A stretch of 64,000 nt of DNA from Clostridiales bacterium VE202-21 (GTDB lineage: Bacteria > Bacillota > Clostridia > Lachnospirales > Lachnospiraceae): the NCBI GenBank assembly GCA_000509105.1, contig BAIF02000075.1, positions 31,930-95,929 on the forward strand, read 5' to 3'. Shown in pieces: positions 46,691 to 58,074 of this stretch. Position 1 is the stretch's first letter, and each line of letters begins with the position of its first letter. Below the pieces are notes generated by a model that saw only the letters and a list, made by a program, of their open reading frames with translations, made no database searches and was not told the DNA's origin. The translations under genes and the position numbers were made by a program.

Positions 46691-48855
46691 ATGAACCAGA
46701 ATTTTGAAAAAAGAAAAAAAGTCATTTACGATTTTATCTGTGACGATATGTATGTACCGATGAAGATCAAGGAGATAGCGATTGTCCTTCAGATCCCCAA
46801 AGAGCAGCGCAGTGAGCTGAAGGAAGTGCTGGACTCACTGGAGGAAGAAGGAAAGATCCATGTGTCCAAAAAAGGAAAATATACGAAGGGAGAGGCCAGG
46901 CGCCTGACCGGTGTATTTCAGGCCAATGCCCGGGGATTCGGGTTTGTGATACAGGAAGGGGAAGAAGAGGATATCTTTATTCCTGAGGAGAACATTGGAG
47001 GCGCGTTCCAGGGCGATCAGGTGGAGTTCGTGGTCACGAAGGAAGCGGACAGCAGGCTTGGAGCGGACGGAAAGCGAAAAGAAGGCAGGATTGTGCGTAT
47101 TCTTTCGCATGGAACGACGAAAGTAGTCGGCCTGTATGAAAAATGCAAAAGCTTTGGATTTGTGCGCCCGGACAGCCAGCGTGTCCTGAATGATATTTAT
47201 ATTCCTGAGGGAAAAGACAAAGGAGCCATGACCGGACACAAGGTGGTGGTAGAACTGACCTCCTACGGCGGCCAGGACATGAAGCCGGAGGGCCGTGTTG
47301 TTGAAATTATAGGACACATTAATGACCCGGGGACAGATATTATGTCCATTGTGAAAGGATATGACCTGCCCGTGGAGTTCCCAGAGCGGGTGCTGAATCA
47401 GGCAGAGCGTGTGGGAAAAGAAGTAAGCGAGGCTGATATGGCCGGCAGAATGGATCTGCGGGGCTGGCAGATGGTGACCATTGACGGAGAAGATGCAAAG
47501 GATCTGGATGATGCGGTTTCCCTTACAAAAGAAGGGGATTTTTACCGGCTTGGCGTCCACATCGCCGATGTTTCGAATTACGTTCAGGAGAAAAGCGCCC
47601 TGGACAGGGAGGCCTTGAAACGGGGGACAAGCGTCTATCTGGCAGACAGAGTCATCCCCATGCTGCCCCATAAGCTGTCCAACGGAATCTGTTCCCTGAA
47701 CGCAGGAGAAAACAGGCTGGCGCTCAGCTGCATTATGACCATCAATGAAAACGGAGAAGTAGTTGATCACGAGATCGCAGAGACTGTGATCCGGTCGATG
47801 AGCGCATGAGCTATACAAGTGTGGCGAAGATACTAAAGGAGCAGGAAGCGTCCATATTAGATGGCGGGGAAAGCAGCAAATACAAGGAGCTCGTGCCGAT
47901 GTTTCTTCTGATGGCGGAACTTTCAGGCGTACTGCGTGAGAAACGCAGAAAGCGGGGGTCTATTGACTTTGATTTCCCGGAGACCAAGATGATCCTGGAT
48001 GAAAATGGGAAACCAGTCGACATCAAACCCTATGACCGGAATGTGGCAACAAAGCTCATCGAAGATTTTATGCTGATGGCAAACGAAACCGTTGCAGAAG
48101 AGTATTTCTGGAGAGAGCTGCCTTTCCTGTACCGTACCCACGAACAGCCGGATGAAGAAAAGATCCGGAAACTGAGTACTTTTATCAATAATTTCGGTTA
48201 TCACATCCATGTGGGAAACAGTGAGATCAGGCCCAAGGAGGTTCAGAAACTCCTTGGAAAAGTAGAAGGAACGCCGCAGGAGCCGCTGATCAGCCGTCTG
48301 GCTCTGCGCTCGATGAAGCAGGCAAAGTATACGCCCGAGAACACCGGCCACTTTGGCCTGGCAGCAAAATATTATACCCACTTTACTTCCCCGATCCGGC
48401 GGTATCCGGATCTGCAGATTCACCGGATTATCAAAGAGAATATCCGGGGCAGGATGGATGCGCAGCGGGAAGAGCATTACAATACGATTCTTCCGGAAGT
48501 GGCCAGACAGTCCAGCGAATGCGAACGCCGCGCAGAGGAAGCGGAGCGTGAGACAGTGAAACTGAAAAAAGTGGAATATATGAGGGACCGAATCGGAGAA
48601 GAGTTCGACGGCGTCATATCAGGGCTTACAAAATGGGGCGCTTATGTAGAACTGGAGAATACAATAGAAGGACTGGTCCATGTGACAAATATGCGGGATG
48701 ACCACTATGATTACCGGGAAGAGCAGTATGAACTGGTGGGAGAGCATACCCGGAAGGTATATAAACTGGGACAAAAGGTGCGGGTGAGGGTACTGGATGC
48801 AGACCGCCTGCAGCGAACCATTGATTTTGAATTCTGTGAAGCAGAGGATTTATAG
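46691..48855 (+). CDS. rnr: Ribonuclease R (frameshifted)
   Basis: 3'-to-5' exoribonuclease of the RNB family, about 720 residues when joined. It has the N-terminal winged-helix domain ([13 protein letters not shown]), cold-shock domains, the RNB catalytic core with the metal-binding aspartates ([28 protein letters not shown]) and the C-terminal S1 domain ([20 protein letters not shown]). The frame breaks at 47793-47794, where one missing G would give [13 protein letters not shown]. RNase R degrades structured RNA and acts with tmRNA-SmpB, encoded next. Most likely a sequencing indel. Confidence 0.92.
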
Positions 48856-48868
48856 AGGGAGTAGTGCC

Positions 48869-49333
48869 ATGGCAAAAACGGAAGGCAGACTGATTGCCAA
48901 CAACAAAAAAGCATATCATGACTATTTTATACTGGAGAAGTACGAGGCCGGAATTGTCCTGCACGGGACAGAGGTAAAGTCCCTGCGTATGGGCCAGTGC
49001 AGCATCAAGGAAGCATTCATCCGCATCGAAAACGGGGAAATCTTTATTTATGGCATGCACATCAGCCCGTACGAGAAAGGCAATATCTTCAATAAGGACC
49101 CTCTCAGGGTAAGAAAGCTTCTTCTCCATAAAAACGAAATAAATAAGCTGTTTGGAAAGATGAAAGAACAAGGCAACACCCTTGTACCGCTCAGAGTGTA
49201 CTTCAGCGACAGTCTGGTAAAAGTAGAGATCGGGCTGGCTAAGGGGAAAAAGATGTATGACAAGCGGGAAGATATTGCGAAGAAAGATCAGAAACGAGAG
49301 GCGCAGCGGGAATTTAAGGTGCGGAATCTTTGA
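48869..49333 (+). CDS. smpB: SsrA-binding protein SmpB
   Basis: Protein of 154 residues required for trans-translation; it binds tmRNA and enters the ribosomal A site. It shows [29 protein letters not shown], the [20 protein letters not shown] core and a basic C-terminal tail. ATG 48869 lies five bases after GAGGGAGTAG; the longer frame start is without support. The tmRNA gene itself was not found nearby. Confidence 0.95.
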   Translation: MAKTEGRLIANNKKAYHDYFILEKYEAGIVLHGTEVKSLRMGQCSIKEAFIRIENGEIFIYGMHISPYEKGNIFNKDPLRVRKLLLHKNEINKLFGKMKEQGNTLVPLRVYFSDSLVKVEIGLAKGKKMYDKREDIAKKDQKREAQREFKVRNL

Positions 49334-49368
49334 TGAATTTACCAGAGGATGCATGGTGGCAGGGGGAC

Positions 49369-49657
49369 GCTCTATGTCAGGGATGCCGGGAAGGCGCTGG
49401 GGCTGTATATGCCGCTTTGTTATGCACCCGTGCTGCTAACTGCTTCTAAAAAAACCGATGCCGGATATGCGGGTACGGAGAACACATCACGGGAAATCTG
49501 ATGATTTCCCGCGCTGGGTTCTCCAAAAACTTGATTTGGAGATCAAGTTTTTCCCCGCATATCCGGCATCGGTTTTTTAAGAAGCAGTAAGCGCACTCTA
49601 GCATAACAAAGCGGCATATACAGCCCCAGCGCCTTCCCGGCATCCCTGACATAGAGC
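49369..49657. repeat. Long inverted-repeat element with three-way-junction fold (second element)
   Basis: The outer arms are perfect over 57 bp (49369-49425 with 49601-49657). An internal loop with a short GTGC/GCAC pairing follows, and inner arms 49436-49473 with 49554-49591 pair with few mismatches. Two hairpins sit at the tip: a two-tier one (49477-49483 with 49518-49524, inner 49490-49498 with 49503-49511, again CGGGAA/TTCCCG) and one at 49525-49535 with 49542-49552. It lies 36 bases after smpB and has no coding capacity. The design matches 27115-27365. Confidence 0.82.
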
Positions 49658-50020
49658 TGGCTCTTTCAATCGGCAGGTATTGTTTATTCATGGGGGGATT
49701 TGTGGACGAGGGCAGCGGATGGGGATCGCCTGTGTGTATCTTGCCTCTTTGGGGTGTTTATATAGACCTAGTAATTTACTGCACAAAAATATTTCCTATC
49801 ATCTATATCCATCCGACGCACCCGTCCGGGAATCCCCACGGGGGGAATGAGATTTCCTGCCGGTTGGATGAGCCAGCCCCCCGTCCCGTTCTATGTCAGG
49901 CGTCCTTTCATCCACCTTCATCCGAAACTTATAAAAAATATGACCAATCGTCATTTTTGTGTTGTTTTCCTGGTTTGTTTTTGTTATACTTAACCCGATA
50001 TATGCAGGAGGGCATTCATT
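49658..50020. other. Non-coding stretch before the YhgE-like genes, with repeat relics and a promoter
   Basis: No gene is supported. There is a short relic CTATGTCAGG (49891-49900) identical to part of the left arm of the element at 49369, and CAGGCGTCC at 49897 shared with 27544. A probable promoter TTGTTT (49962-49967) and TATACT (49985-49990), 17 bases apart, serves the gene at 50021. Confidence 0.45.
49962..49990 (+). promoter_or_regulatory. Probable promoter of the yhgE-like operon
   Basis: TTGTTT and TATACT with a 17-base spacer, 30 bases upstream of the first start codon. Confidence 0.55.
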
Positions 50021-52550
50021 ATGAAAAAAGCATTTCGGATATTCAAAAGGGATCTTGGGCGTCTTGTACATAACCGGGTCGCCGTGATTGTGATGGCAGG
50101 CGTTTGTGTCCTGCCGTCTTTGTATGCGTGGTTTAATATTGCCGCTAATATGGATCCATACAGCAATACGCAGGGGATTAAGGTGGCTGTGGCCAATCAT
50201 GATACGGAAGCGGAAAATGAACTGATTACCCTGAATGCGGGGGATCGTATTGAGGAGAATCTGAGGGAAAATGATCAGCTGGGGTGGACATTCGTGGAGG
50301 AATCCCAGGCTGTGGAAGGGGTGAAGTCAGGAAAGTATTATGCGGCTATCGTGATACCGGAGGATTTCAGCAGTTCGCTTCTGAGCATTATCTCGGGGTA
50401 TCCGGTAAAGCCCCGGCTGGATTACTATATTAATGAAAAGAAAAATGCGATCGCTCCTAAGATCACAGACACGGGGGCAGGCACCGTGCAGCAGGAGATC
50501 AACGACACTTTTTCCTCTGTGGCGGCAGAGACGATTTCAAAACTGATCCAAAGCTCGGTCACCCGGCTTTCCGGGGATATGGGCAGTATGAATACGGAAG
50601 TGATGTCTATGCTGTCTGAGATTCAGCAGAATCTGGGGCAGTATCAGACTGTGCTGAAGAATTTTCAGGACACGGTCGGAGATAGTTCCGGGCAGATCAG
50701 CAATACGCAGGAAGTGCTGGACAGTGTGAAATCGGCTGCGTCAGCGGGTTCGGACACATTGTCGGATACTGCTTCTGTACTGAGCAGCGGACGAGGCAGT
50801 ATTGGGGAATTTTCTTCTGCATTTTCCGGCAGCCTATCGGACGGGGAGAACTGGCTTAACAATATTTACGGCTCGGCATCCGACAGCCTGAGTTCCCTTA
50901 AGAATCAGGCGGACACGGTGAACGGGGCAGTGAAAGATGGAATTGATTCGGTACAGAATCTGGTGGATACAAACAGCAGTATTCTGGAAAAGCTGGAGGA
51001 AATCAATGCGGATCTGCCGGATGCGCTTAAGGAGGCTGTTTCCGGACGTATTGCTGAGCTGCAGGCGCAGAATGAGGAGTTTCAAACTCTTCTGGACTCA
51101 TTGAGCCAGAGCAATGCCAGTATGGGAAATGCAATGGACACCGCGCAAAGCACCAAGGAGCAGCTGGAAACGCTGGTATCTCAGAGCCGGCAGTCGCTGC
51201 GGGATTACCGTACGAACTTTGACCAGACGCTTCTGCCCCAGCTGAATGAGTCAATGGATACTTTTTCTGCTGGGCGGGGAAATGTCCGCTGCGCTGTCTG
51301 GCGTATCGGCCTCCACAGACCAGTTGGAGGAAATCCTGTCCCAGCTAGGCACAAGCCTTGAGGACAGTTCTAAGGCGCTGGGCAGGACCGGGGATTCTGT
51401 ATCCTCTTTGAAGGGGCAGATGGACCGGATTGTGACGGATCTGCAGACATTGCAGAGTTCGGAGGCTTATCAGCAATTTCTTTCACTGGAGGGGCTGGAC
51501 GCGGACTCCATTGCAGAGTTTATGGCATCGCCGGTGAACATTCGAAGTGAAACTCTGTACAGTGTAAAGAATTACGGTTCTTCCATGACTCCTTTTTACA
51601 CAAATCTGGCGCTCTGGGTAGGCGGAATTGTATTAATTGCGATTCTTAAAATGGAAGTTGACAGAGGCGGTGGTGTCAGGCATTTCTCTACATCCGAGGC
51701 ATACTTCGGCAGATGGCTTCTCTTTGCTGCGATCGGCCTTATCCAGGGGCTGATCGTATGTCTGGGGGACCTGTGGCTTTTGAAGGTGCAGTGCCTCCAT
51801 CCCGCTGCCTTTGTACTCACGGGAATGTTCTGCTCCTTTGTGTATGTGAACCTGATCTATGCCCTGTCAAGTGCGCTGAAGCATATTGGGAAGGCGCTTT
51901 GTATCATACTGGTAATTCTGCAGATTCCGGGATCTGCGGGTACATATCCGATTGAGATGACGCCGCCGTTCTTCCAAAAGCTGCACCCTCTGCTTCCCTT
52001 TACTTATGGAATCAATGCAATGAGAGAGGCGATTGCAGGAATGTATGGAAATGCCTTCTGGGGCAGCCTGCTCCATCTGGCGGTGTATCTGCCGGCAGCC
52101 CTGCTGATCGGGCTTGGACTGCGAAGGCTGCTGGTGAATCTGAATGATCTGTTTGACAGAAAGCTCGGAGAGACAGACTTGATGCTCTGCGAAACTTCGG
52201 ACGGAAATGGGGGAAAGACGCCCTTCTCCCTGGCAGTCAGGACACTGCTTCGGGATCAGACCATGCGGGAAGAGCTGGTTGCAAAAGCCGCTGCATTTGA
52301 AGCAGGCTATAAGAAACGGATCCGTAATGGCTTTTTAGCGATTCTGATCCTTCCGGCGGTCTTTTTGATCCTGATGTTCAGCATAGAGTCGAAGATTGTC
52401 TTTCTGGTTCTATGGATTGTATCAATTATTGTAATCGCGGTTTATCTGATCTGTCAGGAATACATCCACGACCGACTGCAGCGGCAGATTGAGCTGGGCT
52501 CACTGACACAGGAAGAGCTTCTGGATGCAATGAAAGGGAGGGACGAGTGA
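50021..52550 (+). CDS. YhgE/Pip-family membrane protein (frameshifted)
   Basis: Large protein (about 840 residues when joined) of the YhgE/phage infection protein (Pip) family. It has an N-terminal membrane helix (VAVIVMAGVCVLPSLYAWFN), a long extracellular coiled-coil part rich in Ser/Gln, and five or six C-terminal membrane helices (LWVGGIVLIAILKMEV, then VNLIYALSSALKHI, ending around residue 820). The frame breaks at five T (51262-51266), where one T too many is present; removing it gives DTFLLGGEM. Family members are linked to phage adsorption and to protein export. It is followed directly by a second copy. Confidence 0.82.
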
Positions 52551-54730
52551 TGAAGAATATATGGAGCATCTTCAGACAGGATGTGAAGCGGTGCTATAAA
52601 AATGTCATCGCTCTGATCGTAGTTCTTGGAATTGTTGTGGTTCCGGCTCTGTATGCATGGTTTAACATTGCCGCCAGCTGGGATCCCTATGAGAATACGG
52701 GAAACCTTAAAGTTGCGGTGGCAAGTGTGGATGAAGGGTATGAGGGGGAGCTGGTCCCGGTTTCACTCAATCTGGGAGAGAATGTTCTCTCCGCGCTGCG
52801 GGAAAATACACAGCTGGACTGGACTTTTACAAGCAGCGCCAAAGCAGTAGACGGTGTGAAATCCGGTAAATATTACGCTGCAATTGTGATCCCGGAAGAT
52901 TTCAGCAGGAATATGATGAGCCTCTTCTCAGGCGCAGTTACGAACCCTGAGATCACTTATTATTCCAATGCCAAGGAAAATGCGATAGCGCCCAAGGTCA
53001 CGGACAAGGGTGCCAGCGCCGTGCAGACACAGGTAAAGGAAGTGTTTATTGAAACCATATCCGACACGGCCATTACGGCCATGCAGGCTGTAGCAGATAC
53101 GGCAGAACAGGAGGGCGCAGAATCAATTGCCGCCACACTGATAACGAACCTGGAAAGGACTTCCGCCGATTTAAGCGCGGCCGCGGGTACAATCCAGGCA
53201 TTTTCTTCCATGGTGGTGTCTACACAGCAGATGCTGGATACCACATCAGGGTTTTTAAAACAGTCCAGAGAGCATTCAGACAGCACTCTGAGTGCGCTGA
53301 AAGAGAAAGAAAGCTCATTTTCAGATATGCAGGGAGCCATATCAGGTGCAGCAGAAGGCATGAATCAGGCCCTGGCGGACAGCGCAGGTTTTTATCAACA
53401 GATGGGGGAAACGATTCATGGGGGACTGGATTCCCTGTCATCGGATGCGGCTGCAACCGCAGCCACTCTGGATCTGTTTTCTGAAAAGATCAGTGCCATC
53501 ATACAATCCTATACGAACCTGCGGGATGCCCTGCAGGCACTTGGAGCGGAACATGCGGTAATTGCCCCTGCTATTGGCAGTGTTGTGGGAAAACTGAATG
53601 AATCGATAGCTGTTCAGCAGTCTCTTTATGATAAGCTGAGCAAAGCGGCGGAGACGATCCGGAACAAGCCGGAGGAAGCTCTTGCTTCGGAGGAAGAACT
53701 GGACGCCCTCCTTGAGCAGAATGCACAGAACCTGTCAAAGGTTCAGAGTGAGTATGAAGAACAGGTTAAACAGAATCTGGACGGCCTCTATGCCTCTCTG
53801 GGAGATACCCGGAGCAGTATATCCGGGCTTCTGAAACAGTTGGATGAGAGTGCCGATGGTATCTACACTTTATCCGGTTCTGCTTCGTCAGACCTGTCAC
53901 AGATAAAAGAAACGCTGGACACGTCCGGTTCCCTGCTGGATAAGGCGGCCTCACGGCTGACGGAAACGGTCTGGAAGCTGAATCAGGCGCAGAGCAGCGG
54001 CGATTTTCAGACGCTGGAACAGATCGTAGGCGGGAATAAAGAAAGCATCAGCGCCTTCCTTGCCTCTCCGGTAGAACTGGAGACAACCAAGCTGTATCCC
54101 ATAGAGAATTACGGTTCTTCCATGGCGCCGTTTTACTCCACCCTGGCGATCTGGGTGGGCGGCATCGTACTGGTTGCAATGCTCAAGGTTACCGTATCTC
54201 CAAATTCACTGAACGGACTGAAGCGTGTAAAGAATTATCAAGTCTATTTTGGGCGGTATATCCTATTCCTGCTGGCGGGACTGTTTCAGAGCGGGCTTAT
54301 CTGCCTGGGAGATCTTTACTATCTGCAGATCCAGTGTGAGCATCCGTTCCTGTTTCTGCTGGCCGGCTGGATTACCAGCATTGTGTATGTAAATATCATA
54401 TATACCCTGACCGTGTCCTTCGGAGATATCGGGAAAGCAGTCTGCGTTGTGCTTCTGGTTATGCAGGTGGCAGGATCAGGCGGGACCTTTCCAATTGAAG
54501 TGGCACCGGCATTTTTCCAGAAGGTTTATCCGCTGCTTCCGTTTACCCATAGTATGACCGCCATGCGTGAGTGCATCGGCGGGGCTTATGGGATGACGTA
54601 TTGGAGAGAACTGGGGATACTGGGGATTTTCCTGGCGGCATCACTTATGCTGGGGCTGGTGCTGAGAAAGCCAGTTATAAAACTTAACACTGCATTCTCA
54701 GAGAAACTGGAGGAGACGCAGCTTATGTAA
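52550..54730 (+). CDS. YhgE/Pip-family membrane protein (second copy)
   Basis: Intact paralogue of the preceding gene, 726 residues. The N-terminal membrane helix is VVVPALYAWFNIAAS, followed by a large extracellular coiled-coil region (roughly 40-500) and the C-terminal membrane module (WVGGIVLVAMLKVTV, then VYVNIIYTLTVSFGDIG and MTAMRECIGGAYG). Start and stop codons overlap those of the first copy (TGATG). GGGAGGG is seven bases before ATG 52550. Tandem YhgE/Pip genes are common in Firmicutes; the exact function is unknown. Confidence 0.88.
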   Translation: MKNIWSIFRQDVKRCYKNVIALIVVLGIVVVPALYAWFNIAASWDPYENTGNLKVAVASVDEGYEGELVPVSLNLGENVLSALRENTQLDWTFTSSAKAVDGVKSGKYYAAIVIPEDFSRNMMSLFSGAVTNPEITYYSNAKENAIAPKVTDKGASAVQTQVKEVFIETISDTAITAMQAVADTAEQEGAESIAATLITNLERTSADLSAAAGTIQAFSSMVVSTQQMLDTTSGFLKQSREHSDSTLSALKEKESSFSDMQGAISGAAEGMNQALADSAGFYQQMGETIHGGLDSLSSDAAATAATLDLFSEKISAIIQSYTNLRDALQALGAEHAVIAPAIGSVVGKLNESIAVQQSLYDKLSKAAETIRNKPEEALASEEELDALLEQNAQNLSKVQSEYEEQVKQNLDGLYASLGDTRSSISGLLKQLDESADGIYTLSGSASSDLSQIKETLDTSGSLLDKAASRLTETVWKLNQAQSSGDFQTLEQIVGGNKESISAFLASPVELETTKLYPIENYGSSMAPFYSTLAIWVGGIVLVAMLKVTVSPNSLNGLKRVKNYQVYFGRYILFLLAGLFQSGLICLGDLYYLQIQCEHPFLFLLAGWITSIVYVNIIYTLTVSFGDIGKAVCVVLLVMQVAGSGGTFPIEVAPAFFQKVYPLLPFTHSMTAMRECIGGAYGMTYWRELGILGIFLAASLMLGLVLRKPVIKLNTAFSEKLEETQLM

Positions 54731-54838
54731 GCGGGAGATTTGGGCTGGAGGGGCTTCAGTGAGAAGCAGGATGTACGGCTGCCGGCCGCTTCCCGATCAA
54801 TAAGTTTTTTCAATAAAATGTTGTATATTGTAAATCAT

Positions 54839-54904
54839 AGAAAGCACCTTTCTTTGTGTGCATGAATCTTTGGCAAAAGATTCTATCACAAAGAGGTGCT
54901 TTCT
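54839..54904 (+). terminator. Long bipartite hairpin after the YhgE-like genes
   Basis: The outer stem (54839-54858 with 54887-54904, two-base bulge) encloses an inner 8-bp stem (54864-54871 with 54876-54883). It has no T-run downstream, so a role in mRNA 3'-end protection or attenuation is as likely as termination. The rest of 54731-55064 holds only the promoter of the ABC operon. Confidence 0.5.
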
Positions 54905-55004
54905 CTGCGCAAACAGTGCAAAATTATCAGTCTAAAAGGCATTGCTGTTCTCACTACAAGACGAATATATTTTAAAATAACAAAATAGTGCACTTTTATC
55001 AAAA

Positions 55005-55013
55005 TGTTATAAT
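55005..55013 (+). promoter_or_regulatory. Extended -10 promoter of the sugar ABC operon
   Basis: TGTTATAAT at 55005-55013 without a clear -35 box, about 50 bases before the substrate-binding protein gene. Control by the two-component pair at 59319-61917 is likely. Confidence 0.5.
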
Positions 55014-55064
55014 TAAAAAGGAAAAGTTTATGAAATATAATGTAATAAAAGGAGGCGAAAAGCT

Positions 55065-56342
55065 ATGAAAAAAGTAATGAGTATGATTCTTGCAGTAATG
55101 ATGACTTTGTGTTTGCTGGCCGGGTGTGGGAAAGGAGCGGCTGAGGAGCCGGCGAAAGAAGGGGAGGGTACCCAGGAGGTTAATGGGACAGCCTCTGAGG
55201 GGGATGGAGAGATTGTTGAGGTGGAGATCTGGGAGTATTTTGAAGACCTGGAGCATGAATATTTTACAGATATTATGAATAAGTGGGGGGAAGAGAACGG
55301 GTACCGTTTTAAAATTGTGCAGTACCCTTATGGGGATTTGAATAAACAGTATACCCTGGGGATGGTTTCAGGGGAACTGCCTGATCTGACGATGATTAAT
55401 AACTGTGATACGGCCAGCTATGTGGAAATGGGGATGCTGCAGGATATTACGGATCAGGTGGAGACATGGGGCGAGACGGAGAATTTTTATGAAACATCCC
55501 TGAATACAACAACGATTGAAGGAAAGCTGTATGGACTGCCTTATAATTCCAACTGTCTGGCGCTGTATTATGACGAGGATCAGTTAAAGGCAGCCGGCGT
55601 AGAAGTACCCAAAACCTGGGATGAGCTGGCGTCGGCAGCGAAGGCGCTGACCCAGGGCAGCCAGTATGGATTTGCACTTTCACTTGTGAATAATGACGAG
55701 GGGACTTTCCAGTACTTTCCGTTCCTGTATTCCAGCGGAGCCGATATGTATTCAATGGGAAGCGATGAGGCAATATCCTCTATGCAGTTTTTAAAGAATA
55801 TGATTGATGCGGGCTCTATGAGTTCAGAGGTGATTAACTGGTCACAGGCAGATGTATGCCAGCAGTTTATGCAGGGGAATGCGGCCATGATGATCAACGG
55901 GCCATGGCAGGTACCTACACTGGAGGGAAATGTACCGGATAAGAACTGGAAATGTGCACCGATACCGATTGATAAGGAACAGGCGTCTGCCCTTGGCGGA
56001 GAAGGATTCTCTATCGTCAAGGGAGCGGATGTAGAGAAGATCTGGCCGGTCATGGAGTTTATGATGGACAAGGATACACTGGCCGACTGGGATCATGCAG
56101 TGGGCAAGCTGCCACCTAGAAAAGATGCGGTAGATAAGTATTCGGATTGGGCGGACGACCCGGTTCTGCAGGTATTCTTTGACCAGTTGAACTATGCGGC
56201 AGTACTGGGGCCGGATGTAAGCTGGCCGGAGATTTCTACGGCAATTTATACGGCTTTGCAGGAGACAATGACAGGACAAAAAACAGCGGAGAATGCCTGT
56301 GCAGATGCCCAGGCAGCCATTGACGGACTGGTGGAAAAATGA
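55065..56342 (+). CDS. Sugar ABC transporter substrate-binding lipoprotein
   Basis: Family 1 solute-binding protein of 425 residues. A signal peptide ends in the lipobox LLAGCG (C21), so it is anchored as a lipoprotein. It has the typical motifs VEIWEYFEDLEHEYF, GKLYGLPYNSNCLALYYDED and AAMMINGPWQVP. It delivers an oligosaccharide to the two permeases encoded next. No ATPase gene is near, so a shared MsmK-type ATPase elsewhere is expected. The GH31 gene downstream points to alpha-linked, perhaps xylose-containing, sugars. Confidence 0.9.
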   Translation: MKKVMSMILAVMMTLCLLAGCGKGAAEEPAKEGEGTQEVNGTASEGDGEIVEVEIWEYFEDLEHEYFTDIMNKWGEENGYRFKIVQYPYGDLNKQYTLGMVSGELPDLTMINNCDTASYVEMGMLQDITDQVETWGETENFYETSLNTTTIEGKLYGLPYNSNCLALYYDEDQLKAAGVEVPKTWDELASAAKALTQGSQYGFALSLVNNDEGTFQYFPFLYSSGADMYSMGSDEAISSMQFLKNMIDAGSMSSEVINWSQADVCQQFMQGNAAMMINGPWQVPTLEGNVPDKNWKCAPIPIDKEQASALGGEGFSIVKGADVEKIWPVMEFMMDKDTLADWDHAVGKLPPRKDAVDKYSDWADDPVLQVFFDQLNYAAVLGPDVSWPEISTAIYTALQETMTGQKTAENACADAQAAIDGLVEK

Positions 56343-57247
56343 AAAAAGGGACAGGAAAACGTACAATTATAACGAAAAATACAAGGTATTTATTCTGCTT
56401 TGCAGGGCCAGCCTGTATTTATATGGGGATCATAGCAGTCTATCCGATTCTTTATAACTTCTATCTGATGTTCAGAAACATGTCAACCAGAAATTTTATG
56501 AACCATCAGTTCGTGGGGCTTGATACAATCAAAGAACTTCTGGATAAAGGCGTTATCTGGACGGCTGCCTATAACACCGTATTGTTTACCGTCGTTTGTA
56601 CTGTCATCCAATTTGTGATCGGATTTGCTTTTGCCATGCTGCTTAGCAGAAAGTTCTGCATGGCAAAGCTTTCCAAAAGCCTTTTGCTGGTCAGCTGGCT
56701 GATTCCAATGACAGTGACAGGGATTTTATTTAAGTTTATCTTTCAGACAGACAGTGGAATCCTGAATTTTATCCTGCAGCAGATGGGGGTGGTACATAGT
56801 CCGGTCGAATGGCTGACAAGTGAGAGGACTGCCATCTGGTGCATCATTGCTGCCAATTGCTGGGTAGGGATTCCGTTTGATATGGTACTTCTCTCAACAG
56901 GTCTCGCAAACATACCGGAAAATGTGCTGGAGAGTGCTTCCATCGACGGAGCGGGAAGGATTCAGCGGTTTCTCCATATTACACTTCCCATGCTCAGGCC
57001 AACCATGTATTCTATCTTGATTCTGGGAGTGATATACACGTTCAAGGTATTCGACCTGGTTCAGGTGATGACAGGGGGCGGCCCCGTAAATGCCACGGAA
57101 ATGCTGTCGACCTATGCCTATAAACTCGGATTTCGTGAGTTCAATTTCAGCCAGGCGTCGGTGGTGGCTAACTTTATGTTTATACTATTGTTTATTGTAG
57201 GAGTCATTTATCTGAGATTTGTCAATGATGATGAGGTGATTGAGTGA
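56339..57247 (+). CDS. Sugar ABC transporter permease (MalF-like)
   Basis: Permease of 302 residues with six membrane segments and the EAA-type loop (ENVLESASIDGAGRIQRF) that contacts the ATPase. It overlaps the binding-protein gene by four bases and the next permease gene by a few bases, a common arrangement for carbohydrate importers. It forms the channel with its partner. Confidence 0.92.
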   Translation: MKKGTGKRTIITKNTRYLFCFAGPACIYMGIIAVYPILYNFYLMFRNMSTRNFMNHQFVGLDTIKELLDKGVIWTAAYNTVLFTVVCTVIQFVIGFAFAMLLSRKFCMAKLSKSLLLVSWLIPMTVTGILFKFIFQTDSGILNFILQQMGVVHSPVEWLTSERTAIWCIIAANCWVGIPFDMVLLSTGLANIPENVLESASIDGAGRIQRFLHITLPMLRPTMYSILILGVIYTFKVFDLVQVMTGGGPVNATEMLSTYAYKLGFREFNFSQASVVANFMFILLFIVGVIYLRFVNDDEVIE

Positions 57248-58074
57248 TGAGAAAAGGCAGAATTAAAAATTTAGGAATCAATGTGGGAGCAGTTCTGCTG
57301 GTGATTTTATTCCTGTCGCCCGTCATCTGGATGGTGATGTGTTCTTTTAAAAAAGATGTGGAAATCTTCAGGTTCCCTCCCACTTTTTTACCGGAAACCC
57401 CGACGGCGCAGGCTTACATAGACCAGTTTGAAAGCAGCCTGTTTCCGGCATTAAGGAATAGTCTTGTAATCGCGGTTTCTTCCATGCTGATTGCAATTGT
57501 TTTAGCAATCCCGGCAGCCTATGGGCTGGCGCGTTTTAAATCAAAGGCCCGAAAGCCTATGATACTTGGTTTCCTTGTAACCCAGATGCTGCCGCCGGCT
57601 TTACTTCTGACCCCATTGTTTCTGCTGTATACCAGGCTGCACATCATTAACACCAGGATAGCCCCGATTCTGTCCACGGCCACTTTATCAATTCCATTTA
57701 TCGTCATTCTTATGCGGCCGTTTTTTGCATCCCTTCCGAAATCGGTGGAAGAGGCAGCTAGAGTGGACGGTTGTACGATGCTGGGCGCTTTTGCCAGGAT
57801 CATGGTGCCTGTTGCCCGGCCGGGCCTTGCGACGGCGGCGGTTTTTTCTTTTATTTTTGCGTGGAATGACCTGGTATATTCTATGGCGTTTATTTCCGAC
57901 TCCTCGCTCTGGCCGATGACGACTATGATTAATAATTTTCAGACAAAATACGGGACACAGTGGAACAGTATTCTGGCATTTGGAGTCTGCCTGATTATTC
58001 CGATTGTAATTATTTTCATTTTGATGCAGAAGTATATAGTGTCCGGGCTGACGGCGGGCGCAGTAAAGGAGTAG
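57247..58074 (+). CDS. Sugar ABC transporter permease (MalG-like)
   Basis: Permease of 275 residues with six membrane segments and the EAA motif PKSVEEAARVDGCTMLGAFA. The start at ATG 57247 overlaps the stop of the preceding gene (TGATG). It is the second channel subunit of the importer. Confidence 0.92.
   Translation: MRKGRIKNLGINVGAVLLVILFLSPVIWMVMCSFKKDVEIFRFPPTFLPETPTAQAYIDQFESSLFPALRNSLVIAVSSMLIAIVLAIPAAYGLARFKSKARKPMILGFLVTQMLPPALLLTPLFLLYTRLHIINTRIAPILSTATLSIPFIVILMRPFFASLPKSVEEAARVDGCTMLGAFARIMVPVARPGLATAAVFSFIFAWNDLVYSMAFISDSSLWPMTTMINNFQTKYGTQWNSILAFGVCLIIPIVIIFILMQKYIVSGLTAGAVKE

Noticed and set aside
49364..49400. GGGGACG...CAGGGATG resembling the 5' end of tmRNA after smpB
   Set aside because: The segment is part of a perfect inverted repeat, and no tag reading frame or tmRNA 3' end follows within the next 600 bases.
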